Below are positions 1 through 7,393 of a DNA stretch of 17,299 nucleotides, piece after piece. Below the pieces are notes generated by a model. It did not search any database. It saw only the letters and a program-made list of their open reading frames with translations, and had not been told where the DNA came from. The translations under genes were made by a program, and so were the position numbers. Source of the DNA: Sphingomonadaceae bacterium (GTDB taxonomy: Bacteria > Pseudomonadota > Alphaproteobacteria > Sphingomonadales > Sphingomonadaceae); the NCBI GenBank assembly GCA_016742125.1, contig JACVCM010000067.1:1-17299 (forward strand), in the 5' to 3' direction. Positions within the stretch are counted from its first letter, which is position 1, and every line of letters starts with the position of its first letter.

Positions 1-1
1 T

Positions 2-301
2 ACACCCCCCATTCAAGGGGGGAAGCCTTATGTGGAAAATTTACCCCGGGTCACACAGCCTTTGGCGTCACCTGTTTTGCGGGGCGCCGCACGGCCGGCA
101 CAAAAGAAAAAAGACCCTGGGGCCCCCAAAAAAATGGCGGGGGCCGCCCCCCCAGCGGGGGATCCTCCCGCGCCGGCTATTATTCCAAAAGCAGTTGCTG
201 CCGCCGCACCCGGCGAGGCCCCGCCCGCCGATGACGCTGCAGCAAAGACCAAGGAAGGCACCGAGCATACTGGCGGCGTCAAGGTCAGCCCCGGCAATTA
301 A
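2..301 (+). CDS. 3' end of unidentified protein with Pro/Ala/Lys-rich C-terminal tail (partial)
   Basis: The frame is open from the window edge to a TAA at 299-301, so this is the C-terminal end of a gene that begins outside the window. The visible ~99 residues start with a possibly folded stretch (PIQGGKPYVENLPRVTQ). They then turn into a low-complexity, probably disordered tail rich in Pro, Ala and Lys (KKKDPGAPKK, PPAGDPPAPA). I do not recognise the family. A GTG at 32 could serve as a start for a small protein, but it has no clear Shine-Dalgarno sequence and the frame upstream stays open, so a truncated larger gene is more likely. It converges on the S1 protease gene with only 15 bp between stops. 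The biased composition makes the coding call moderate. Confidence 0.5.
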   Translation, partial: TPPIQGGKPYVENLPRVTQPLASPVLRGAARPAQKKKDPGAPKKMAGAAPPAGDPPAPAIIPKAVAAAAPGEAPPADDAAAKTKEGTEHTGGVKVSPGN

Positions 302-307
302 ATTACG

Positions 308-336
308 CGAAGGGCGTCAGTATACCTCGCCCTTCG
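308..336. terminator. Inverted repeat between convergent genes, possible bidirectional terminator
   Basis: The 9-bp arms CGAAGGGCG (308-316) and CGCCCTTCG (328-336) are perfectly complementary around an 11-nt loop. The element lies between the stops of two convergent genes and overlaps the last codons of the protease gene. On the + strand it is followed by a short TCGTCGTTT stretch, and on the minus strand by a T/A-rich stretch. Neither is a strong U-run, so termination is inferred from position and stem. Confidence 0.5.
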
Positions 337-1522
337 TCGTTTCCCTGATCCAGTTCAGGAACGCGCCGATCCGGGTGTAAAAGCTCGGATCGTCGTCTTT
401 AGCGCATTTCGGACCGCCGCCGCTGACCACAGCAACCAATTGCCGGGTCACCTTGTCGACGACCGGACCGCCGCTGTCGCCGCTGCAGGTTTTTGCGTCG
501 ACCTTGGGCGGCGCCTTGGCACAGATGAAGCTTTGGCTGATCGACCAGCCGAGACGTCTGCCATGCGGCGTGCAGGCATTGCGGTCCATGACATCGAGAC
601 CCACGGTCAATAGCACCTGACTTGCGCCAAGGCCATTGTCGCTCTGGCGGCCCCATCCATAGACATCGACATCGCGCCCGGCCGGTAAATCGCCACCTTT
701 GAAAAGCGGTATCGGACTAACCTGGATCGGCGGCGGTTCGATGTCCGTATCGCTGCTAATCCGGATCAGCGCGAGATCGCCGCCTTTACGTGGCTTATAG
801 GCGGAATAGCGAAACACCTGGTCGATGCGATATGTCCATCCCGCGCCGCCATTGAGGTTTTTCTGACCGAGCCGAACCTTGTACCCCGCCTGTCGCATGC
901 TGTCGTCGATACAGTGCGCGGCGGTAATGACCCACCTCTTCGCCACCAACGCGCCGCCACAATAATGTTGCAATGCCCATAGAGGCACCTTTGCCTCCAG
1001 CATGGGTTTGAATTCCTTCGCTACCTTGGGGTAAAAAATCTGCGCCTGCCAGGGCGCGCCGAATGCACCCACCCGGGATCCCCCCGTCGCGCGGACCACC
1101 GGCAGGTATCGCGGCCTGGACACCACCAGCATCCCGGGTGGCGGCTTTACCCCCGCTTCGTCGACATATTCCAGCGAGTCCAGATAGGCCTGATAATCCA
1201 GCGGCACTTCGTATTCTTCGATTGGATCGCTGGATTCACGGCAATCGTCGGGCACCAGACCCTCATCTGCCACCGCATCGGTCGGCTGCTCTTCGCACTG
1301 ATGGACTGTGCCGTAACCCTGTGGCCGCCTGACCTTGCGCACCGCTTTTTTAGCTGTCAGTTCGGGCCAGGGGTTATTCCCGTCACCCTCGACATACAGT
1401 TCTTCGGAGTCGGTTTCGGAAACAGCAGTGCCCGTCTGCGCTAAGTCTTGCGCCTGCGCTGGAACAGCCACCAGGATCAGTCCGGCACTTAGCAGCGCAA
1501 TCTTGAAAAGCGTTCCGAACAT
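317..1522 (-). CDS. Secreted trypsin-fold serine protease (S1 family)
   Basis: This is a 401-residue predicted periplasmic or secreted endopeptidase. An N-terminal signal peptide (residues ~1-25) ends at PAQAQ. It is followed by a ~120-residue Pro- and acid-rich segment with no recognised domain, which may be a propeptide or spacer. The protease domain starts near residue 147 (GGSRVGAFG, in the place of the IVGG start). The catalytic triad is visible: His203 in VITAAHC, Asp249 in GGDLALIRI, and Ser350 in CSGDSGGP. Counting back six residues from the catalytic Ser places Lys344 where trypsin has the specificity Asp189, so classical Arg/Lys cleavage is not expected. The ATG start has an AGGGAG Shine-Dalgarno upstream. 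The gene lies 75 bp downstream of the SLOG-membrane gene on the same strand and is probably co-transcribed with it. The protease family is near certain; the target is unknown. Confidence 0.92.
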   Translation of the reverse strand: MFGTLFKIALLSAGLILVAVPAQAQDLAQTGTAVSETDSEELYVEGDGNNPWPELTAKKAVRKVRRPQGYGTVHQCEEQPTDAVADEGLVPDDCRESSDPIEEYEVPLDYQAYLDSLEYVDEAGVKPPPGMLVVSRPRYLPVVRATGGSRVGAFGAPWQAQIFYPKVAKEFKPMLEAKVPLWALQHYCGGALVAKRWVITAAHCIDDSMRQAGYKVRLGQKNLNGGAGWTYRIDQVFRYSAYKPRKGGDLALIRISSDTDIEPPPIQVSPIPLFKGGDLPAGRDVDVYGWGRQSDNGLGASQVLLTVGLDVMDRNACTPHGRRLGWSISQSFICAKAPPKVDAKTCSGDSGGPVVDKVTRQLVAVVSGGGPKCAKDDDPSFYTRIGAFLNWIRETTKGEVY

Positions 1523-1597
1523 GCCCCACTCCCTGTCTTGTCAGGCAATATGGCAAATAGGCGCGCTTGGCGTAGCGATGTCAAGAAATCGTGCAGA

Positions 1598-3514
1598 TCA
1601 GACCGGTACCGAAATATGCTTGCCGCCAAACACGTCCTGCCAATGCTCGATTTCGGCCACCACGATTTCATCGACAGCGCGGGCAATGCCGGCCACTCGC
1701 CCATAATCGAGTTCGGCGTCGGGCGCGGCGAGAAGCGCGGCGATACGCTGCTCCACCCCGCCGAGGCGGTGGGCCGTTGACTCTGAAATCGCCGCAAAGC
1801 GCCCGAAATCCGCAAAATAATGAATGCCCGCCAGTGCTCCACCGAGTGTCGGTAAAGCGACGCCGAGAAAGGTGAAGAGCTTCGACGCGTGGCGAATGTC
1901 TTCCACTGGTATTAGTCCTATCCAGCCTGCCACCTCGCCGAGCAGATATGCAGCAACCACCAGCATGGCGAGAAGGAACAATTTTTCGGACACTTTTTCC
2001 AGATTATCATGAATGCGCTCCAGCCGCTTCGCTTTGGCGGCATGATAAGCACGTTGCGCCGAAACATGGCGCCCGATCCATTGGTCGAGCGCCGTGCGCA
2101 ATGTCTGTTGGCAGATGGTCGCATCCGGTAGTCCAATTTCACGTAATATCGAGCGCACATAATGCTCGGGCCAACCGGCATCGTTGCTGTGCGGCCATGA
2201 ACCTGCTGGACGCGCCACTCCGAGAAGCAGCATGAAGGGTGCGTGCCGCAGATATTCGGCGACACGTCGGGTCTGGAACCAGCGCCCGTGCCAGTCGCGT
2301 CTGCGGCCGACGACGATGATCGAAAGAATCAATACCAGCAGGGCAAATTCGAACAGCGCGAATGGCCATTTCGCCCCGGCATCGAAAAACGGCAGATAGG
2401 CAATCCCGCCAATGACCGCAAAGGCGGCCAACAGCAGATTGGCTACCATCCCGCCGCGATAGGCATCGGACAAATAGGTGGCTACCGCATCAGCCCTTGC
2501 AAAGCGGCGGATGATATCCTTCTCCGTTTTCTCCAAAAAACTCTCGTCGCTTTGCGGCAATGCTGAAGCAGACCGGAGCAGTTCCGCGGCTTCGATTGCT
2601 ACGACATCGTCCTCACGCGCATAATGCTGCGTAAGCGAGCCAAAGAATCTGCCAACTTCTCCTGCAAATAGCACCTCGATGCGTCTGTAAATATGAAACC
2701 GTCTGCGACTCCGGGTCGGAGGCGGACCGTTGTCGAGCAGATCGCGGCCGATTTCGGTCGAACGCGATACCGGGACTATTGCGCTACACATGGCAACTAC
2801 TTCCGCCAAATTGGCGACGTTTGCATTCCGGCGGTTGGCAAGCGATTCCGGATTGTCCAGAATGCGCCAATGACCGGGGTTTCCGGCATCCAGCCACAGA
2901 ACCGGAATTCCGATCTCGAGCGCACGCGCGATCGTATGTCGCGTACCACCGACCGGGCCGGGACTTTGTCCGTCCCAAACGGCAATCAGCATGTCTATTT
3001 GCTCGACCATGACCTGCCCTGCGAGTGCGGCGCGTTCCGATGCTGCAACCGAAAAAGCACTGCTGGCTTCAGAGTCCAGCGGATTGCGAACAGTCTCCAG
3101 CAACAGGCTTTCGATCAGACTGTCGCGTTCGGCCAGCTCAAAACAGGTGACGCGTAAGGTGGCGTCGGCAATTCGTGCAGCTGCAACCCCGATAGCGGCG
3201 CTGCACTGACCCTCGCCATAGAGCAGGGCGCGCGCATCTTCGACCGATCGGGCCTGCGCGTTAATGGCGACATTCAGTCGCTTGCCGAAAGGCAGCGGCG
3301 CCGATACCTGCCATCCAAGAGCCAACGCCATCTCGACAGCCTGCAAATCCGCGCCGAGAGACAACAAGGCATGCAATCTCGGCTTTGCATCGGCTGGCGT
3401 ATCGCGATCGACTGCGTCGAAAATGCAGCGCAGTTGTGCTTCAATTTCGACCGCGTTCCCGCGGTAGACTGGATTGGAATCGCGATGGCCGGTGATGCCC
3501 AAGCTCAATCGCAT
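1598..3514 (-). CDS. SLOG-like nucleotide-sensing protein with four-helix membrane region
   Basis: This is a 638-residue protein. The N-terminal ~245 residues look like a Rossmannoid SLOG/LOG-type domain. Residues 5-12 read LGITGHRD. A second strand-turn element, LLSLGADLQAVEMALALGW, lies at 50-68. A GG-containing loop, AVWDGQSPGPVGGT, lies at 178-191 and is followed by IPVLWLDA (203-210). Proteins of this type are predicted to bind or process nucleotide-derived ligands. The C-terminal half has four predicted membrane helices in two hairpins (~356-377, ~384-403, ~511-535, ~546-566), separated by a charged, probably helical segment (~404-510). A soluble tail follows. This arrangement recalls SLOG proteins joined to 2TM (SLATT-like) effector regions in predicted bacterial conflict systems. 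The ATG start has AGAGGGG upstream. The 188 bp upstream holds no gene I can support. Family assignment comes from reading motifs, so it is provisional. Confidence 0.65.
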   Translation of the reverse strand: MRLSLGITGHRDSNPVYRGNAVEIEAQLRCIFDAVDRDTPADAKPRLHALLSLGADLQAVEMALALGWQVSAPLPFGKRLNVAINAQARSVEDARALLYGEGQCSAAIGVAAARIADATLRVTCFELAERDSLIESLLLETVRNPLDSEASSAFSVAASERAALAGQVMVEQIDMLIAVWDGQSPGPVGGTRHTIARALEIGIPVLWLDAGNPGHWRILDNPESLANRRNANVANLAEVVAMCSAIVPVSRSTEIGRDLLDNGPPPTRSRRRFHIYRRIEVLFAGEVGRFFGSLTQHYAREDDVVAIEAAELLRSASALPQSDESFLEKTEKDIIRRFARADAVATYLSDAYRGGMVANLLLAAFAVIGGIAYLPFFDAGAKWPFALFEFALLVLILSIIVVGRRRDWHGRWFQTRRVAEYLRHAPFMLLLGVARPAGSWPHSNDAGWPEHYVRSILREIGLPDATICQQTLRTALDQWIGRHVSAQRAYHAAKAKRLERIHDNLEKVSEKLFLLAMLVVAAYLLGEVAGWIGLIPVEDIRHASKLFTFLGVALPTLGGALAGIHYFADFGRFAAISESTAHRLGGVEQRIAALLAAPDAELDYGRVAGIARAVDEIVVAEIEHWQDVFGGKHISVPV

Positions 3515-3702
3515 TCGTTGCCCCTCTGCCGTCTTTGCACCCGATGTCTATCACATAGGATGGTGACGAACGCAACGGGATGCCGGAACGGCAAATGGCA
3601 AGATCGAATATGGTCGCCTATCGCACTTATCGTTGTGCCATCACGCTCTGCGACTGTCGGAAGCCAAGATATCCGGATGGCTCGACCTCAAAACGCCGGC
3701 GA

Positions 3703-4329
3703 TCAGCGCAAGAACGCACATGCTTCCAACTCGGACACAACTTCCGCATATTTGGCCTGTAAATCGTAAAGGTTGGATTCGTGCGGAGCGGGGTGACGGT
3801 CGGCGCATGCGTCCCGCACTACAAAAGGCGCAAATCCGTTCTGTAGCGCGTCCAGCGCAGTCGCACGGACGCAACCCGACGTCGACATTCCTGTAATAAG
3901 CAACGTGTCGATATTTTTCGCATGGAGTGTTGAGGCGAGCGATGTCCCAAAAAAAGCCGAGGGATATTGTTTCGAAATAACCAGTTCATTTTCTTTCGGC
4001 ATCAGGGTTGGTGGGAAGTCGCCCAACGCCGACCCTTTGACAAACACATTTAGCGCAGGGACTTTTTTGTAGAACAAACCGCCGTCAGCCCCACCGGGCT
4101 GGTAGACGACATTGGTGAAAACTACGGGTATCCCGGCGCTCCGGGCCGCCGCCAACAGGCGTTCATTACTTGCCAGCGCGTCTTCCGCCGCCGCATATAA
4201 GGGCGACGATTTTTCAAGATATGCCATGACGAAGTCAACGATCAACAATGCGGGACGCTCGCCAAATGGTAGATGGCCATCAAACACCCCCGTATAACTG
4301 GCGGTCAAGTCAGCTTCAGCGGATGGCAT
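3703..4329 (-). CDS. Isochorismatase-like cysteine hydrolase, N-carbamoylsarcosine-amidase type
   Basis: This is a 208-residue cytoplasmic hydrolase of the isochorismatase-like family. The Asp-Lys-Cys triad is visible: Asp32 in LLIVDF, Lys120 in VISKQYPSAFFGT, and Cys153 in TGMSTSGCVRATALDAL. The SGCVRAT motif and the C-terminal HESNLYDLQAKYAEVVS match the subgroup usually annotated as N-carbamoylsarcosine amidohydrolases, rather than isochorismatases proper. Members hydrolyse carbamoyl or amide C-N bonds, releasing ammonia and, for carbamoyl substrates, CO2. It is the last gene of the catabolic operon. Its ATG overlaps the stop of the CoA-transferase gene by one base (TGATG), which suggests translational coupling. 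A role after HyuAB ring opening is inferred from context. Maleamate- or nicotinamide-type amidase activity is also possible. Confidence 0.88.
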   Translation of the reverse strand: MPSAEADLTASYTGVFDGHLPFGERPALLIVDFVMAYLEKSSPLYAAAEDALASNERLLAAARSAGIPVVFTNVVYQPGGADGGLFYKKVPALNVFVKGSALGDFPPTLMPKENELVISKQYPSAFFGTSLASTLHAKNIDTLLITGMSTSGCVRATALDALQNGFAPFVVRDACADRHPAPHESNLYDLQAKYAEVVSELEACAFLR

Positions 4330-5510
4330 CAGATTACGCCTGATGCTTGTAATTCAGCCATTTCTTCGGCTCCCAATCCGAGCAGTCCAGAATAAATCTC
4401 CTGATTATGCTGCCCAACGACAGAAGGCGCTGGCGAGCGAACGCCACTGGGGGTCGCGGACAGTTTCGGAAAGGCACCTTGCATTTTGAGCTTACCAAAG
4501 CGTTCGGTTTGAACCTCGATGATTGCTTCGCGCGCCTTGAAATGTGGATCGGCGAGCATCTCGGGCGCACGGTAGACGCGACCTGCGGGAATGGAATATT
4601 CGGTCATCAGGGCATCGACCTCATCGACCGTCAGTGTTTTGGTCCACGCGTTTATAATCCCGTCCAGTTCAAGCTGGTTATGTCCGCGCGCAATATGCGT
4701 TGCATAGCGTTCATCCGAACCGAGTTCGGGCCTGCCCATCGCTTCTGCAAGCCTTTGCCACAGCGAATCCTTGTTCGCACCGATCATATATTCGCCATCC
4801 TTGCAGATGTATACGTTGGAGGGTGCGATGCCTGGAAGGATGGATCCGGAACGTTCGCGGATAAAGCCACCATGATCATATTCGGGGACCAACCCTTCCA
4901 TCACCTGAAGCACGCTTTCATATAACGCCGCATCGATGATCTGGCCTTCACCCGTTTGGTTGCGATGGTGAAGTGCGGCCAGCACACCCATGCAGCCATA
5001 GGTTGCGGTCAACGTATCGCCGATCGATATTCCCATCCGGCTGGGCGGACGATCGGGTTCGCCGACAATATATCGCCAGCCGCCCATAGCCTCTCCAATG
5101 CCACCGAAACCGGCGCGGTTCGAATAGGGACCGGTCTGGCCATAGCCAGACATGCGGGCGATGATCAGGCCGGGATGTTCGGCAAGCAAGCTATCCGGAG
5201 CGAGACCCCATTTCTCCATTGTGCCGGGCTTGAAATTCTCTACGAGAATATCGGCTGTCGCAATGAGTTTTCGGACCAGCGCCTGGCCTTCCGGAATCCG
5301 CAAATTGGCAGATACCGATTTCTTGTTGCGCGCCACGACCTCCCACTGCACTTTTTCTTTGCCCTGCCCCCAGACGCGCATCGGGTCGCCCGCACCGGGC
5401 GGTTCGACCTTGATCACTTCGGCACCCATATCTCCAAGCAATTGGCCGCAAAACGGACCTGCCAGAAGTTGGCCCATTTCTATGACCCGCAATCCCTTCA
5501 AGGCGCTCAC
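4329..5510 (-). CDS. CaiB/BaiF family (class III) CoA-transferase
   Basis: This is a 393-residue enzyme that moves CoA between carboxylic acids through an Asp-anhydride intermediate. The N-terminus after the start (SALKGLRVIEMGQLLAGPFC) and the LLGDMGAEVIKVEPPGAGDPMR segment are family signatures. The catalytic Asp is in ISIGDTLTA, residue 165 counting from the chosen start. ILVENFKPGTMEKWGL is the conserved NF(R/K)PG region. A longer frame begins at a TTG at 5534, but the GTG at 5508-5510 is preferred. It overlaps the HyuB stop by four bases (GTGA), has GGAGGC six bases upstream, and gives the usual family N-terminus. The CoA donor and acceptor cannot be read from sequence. Its neighbour, an HMG-CoA-lyase-like enzyme, suggests a dicarboxylic or hydroxy acid that is cleaved after activation, as with the mammalian glutarate/HMG CoA-transferase of this family. 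Confidence 0.92.
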   Translation of the reverse strand: MSALKGLRVIEMGQLLAGPFCGQLLGDMGAEVIKVEPPGAGDPMRVWGQGKEKVQWEVVARNKKSVSANLRIPEGQALVRKLIATADILVENFKPGTMEKWGLAPDSLLAEHPGLIIARMSGYGQTGPYSNRAGFGGIGEAMGGWRYIVGEPDRPPSRMGISIGDTLTATYGCMGVLAALHHRNQTGEGQIIDAALYESVLQVMEGLVPEYDHGGFIRERSGSILPGIAPSNVYICKDGEYMIGANKDSLWQRLAEAMGRPELGSDERYATHIARGHNQLELDGIINAWTKTLTVDEVDALMTEYSIPAGRVYRAPEMLADPHFKAREAIIEVQTERFGKLKMQGAFPKLSATPSGVRSPAPSVVGQHNQEIYSGLLGLGAEEMAELQASGVI

Positions 5511-7381
5511 TCGGCTGCCTCCAGCATTGGCCAAACGGGCTGGACAGGCGCTTTCAGGCCGGTTTCCATCTCACAATTGGCGCGCAATGCCTCGATGCCG
5601 GGACCGTAGTTGAAAAGCGGCAACGCCCCGCGCTCGCTGCGCAGTTTGGCGCGTAATGCCTCGGTGGCTGCGGCGTCGACCAGGCCCTGCTGGCTAGCCA
5701 CGACACCATAGGCTTTCGCGCCTTCGGCCGTGACGAGGCCCTGGACGATTTCCTTGCCGACAAGCGCAGGGTCGCGGCCCAGCGGATCGCCCCAGCCTCC
5801 GCCGCCCCAAGTGATGAAGTGCAGTTGATCGCCTTCGTCGACCAGCACTTCCTCAACCTTGTTGCCGATGATCTGCGAAGTGCCATCGGCCTTTTCGAGT
5901 ATCTTACGCGCGCGCTTGCCGGGTTCGCCCCCATTGACACCCCAAGGCGGAACGAACCAGCGGTCGTCATGGATCGAGATGGTGCCGCTGGCGAGAAAAC
6001 GATAAGTCATGTGGATACCGTTGCCACCGCGATGCAGGCCTGCGCCGCCGCTATCGGGTTCGGTCTCATATCGCTCGATAAGTAGCGGAAAATAACGCTC
6101 CAGAAATTCGTTGGGAACATTGGTAAACCCCGGCCAGAGGGAATGGCCATCCGGCCCGTCTCCCATGGGTCGGCCGGGGATGCCGCCGAAACCGATCTGG
6201 AATAGCTGAAACCATTCGCCCTTTTTATCGTGTCCCGAATAGAATAGATGGGGGCTGGAGGAAAAACCGGCAGCATTCAGGAATTCGGGAGTTTTCTGGC
6301 CCAACAGACCGCCCAATATATCGAAAATGCGGCCAAGCGCATGGGTGCGACCCGAAAGCGCTGCCGGAAATCTCGGTTTGAGGAGCGACCCGTCCGGGAT
6401 TCGCACATCGATCAGCTCGTAAAATCCGTCGTTGAACAGGATCTGCGGGTCGAAGACCATGATCATGTAGATGCCGAAGAACATCTTGAACATGTTTTCG
6501 TTGAGATAGAAATTGATCGAGGCTTGGCTCTGTGGGTCGGTTCCGGCGAAATCGAGCACGACCTTCTCGCCCTCACGCCACATCGTGCATTTGATCTTGT
6601 ACGGGCCAGCGCCCATGCCATCGTCGCAGATATAATCCTCGAAACTGACCGGTTCCTCGCCGATCGCCATGGCAATAAGCGATTTCATCGCACGGTGATT
6701 ACGGGCTAGCAGTTCCTGCGTCGCCGATACATACACATCGTCACCGAACCGCGCCGCCATTTCGATCACCCGTCGCGCGGCAACCCGGCAGGAGGCGATC
6801 AACGCATTGAGGTCCGCCTGGCACCAGTCGGGCTTGCGCGTCTGATGCATGACCAGCTTCATCAGGTCGTCATTATACTCACCCTTTTTCCAGATCTTGA
6901 CCGGCGGAATACGCACGCCTTCCTCAAAGATCGAATGGGCATTGATCGGCATTGAGCCAACCACCTTGCCGCCGATATCCGACTGGTGGCCGAACATAGA
7001 GGTGTAGGCAATCAGCCGCCCGTCCTTGAACACCGGGAGCAGCACCAGCCAGTCGTTCGAATGGCTGACTGCCCCTGCGCAGGAATAGGGGTCGGACAGG
7101 AAGATCATGTCACCGTCTTCAAGCGTGCCCTCATAATTGTCGAGGAAACCGCCAATGAAACTGCCGAACTGCCCAACGATCATCTTCCCGGTGTGATCGG
7201 CGATCAGAGGAAAGGCATCGCCCTGTTCGCGGATGCCAGGCGACATTGCCGTACGGACCAGCGTCGCATCCATTTCAATGCGTGCATTGCGCAGCGCGTT
7301 TTCAATGATATCGAGCGTGACGGGGTCGATCGCGACCTTGTTGAACGGCGCATCGTTGGTTTCAATAATAATGGCGGGCAT
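5507..7381 (-). CDS. hyuB: Hydantoinase B / oxoprolinase family subunit (HyuB)
   Basis: This is a 624-residue protein and the partner of the adjacent HyuA. Together such pairs perform ATP-dependent hydrolysis of hydantoins or 5-oxoproline, or, in the acetone/acetophenone carboxylase branch, ATP-dependent carboxylation. Visible family features are DPVTLDIIENALRNARIEMD (19-38), the SDPYSCAGAVSHSND stretch (96-110, in the place of the usual NDPYxGGTHxxD), FGHQSDIGG (130-138) and the Gly-rich WGGGGWGDPLGRDP near the C-terminus. His107, Asp110, His132 and Asp135 are likely metal or active-site ligands by family comparison. The altered GGTH loop (GAVSH) may mark a divergent substrate group. It starts 12 bp after the HyuA stop, and the TGA of HyuA is embedded in its TTGAGGAGGC Shine-Dalgarno, so the two are co-translated. 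Family is certain; hydrolase versus carboxylase is open. Confidence 0.93.
   Translation of the reverse strand: MPAIIIETNDAPFNKVAIDPVTLDIIENALRNARIEMDATLVRTAMSPGIREQGDAFPLIADHTGKMIVGQFGSFIGGFLDNYEGTLEDGDMIFLSDPYSCAGAVSHSNDWLVLLPVFKDGRLIAYTSMFGHQSDIGGKVVGSMPINAHSIFEEGVRIPPVKIWKKGEYNDDLMKLVMHQTRKPDWCQADLNALIASCRVAARRVIEMAARFGDDVYVSATQELLARNHRAMKSLIAMAIGEEPVSFEDYICDDGMGAGPYKIKCTMWREGEKVVLDFAGTDPQSQASINFYLNENMFKMFFGIYMIMVFDPQILFNDGFYELIDVRIPDGSLLKPRFPAALSGRTHALGRIFDILGGLLGQKTPEFLNAAGFSSSPHLFYSGHDKKGEWFQLFQIGFGGIPGRPMGDGPDGHSLWPGFTNVPNEFLERYFPLLIERYETEPDSGGAGLHRGGNGIHMTYRFLASGTISIHDDRWFVPPWGVNGGEPGKRARKILEKADGTSQIIGNKVEEVLVDEGDQLHFITWGGGGWGDPLGRDPALVGKEIVQGLVTAEGAKAYGVVASQQGLVDAAATEALRAKLRSERGALPLFNYGPGIEALRANCEMETGLKAPVQPVWPMLEAAE
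5517..5522 (-). promoter_or_regulatory. Ribosome binding site deciding the CoA-transferase start
   Basis: GGAGGC on the minus strand sits six bases before the GTG at 5508-5510, inside the end of the HyuB gene. This spacing and the GTGA stop-start overlap outweigh the in-frame TTG 24 bases further upstream. Confidence 0.8.
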
Positions 7382-7393
7382 TGTATCGCCTCC

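Noticed and set aside
30..380. Open frame on + strand starting at ATG 30 and running into the protease gene
   Set aside because: It overlaps the 3' end of the clear S1 protease gene, has a composition unlike a folded protein, and the neighbouring frame is open to the window edge and more plausible.
3515..3702. Possible small gene between the SLOG-like gene and the amidohydrolase gene
   Set aside because: Frames crossing this gap have no ribosome binding site or recognisable motif and run into neighbouring genes. The gap more likely holds the promoter of the SLOG-like gene, although I cannot point to clear -35/-10 boxes.
4956..5609. 217-residue open frame on + strand
   Set aside because: It is antisense to the CoA-transferase and the end of HyuB and shows no domain motifs.
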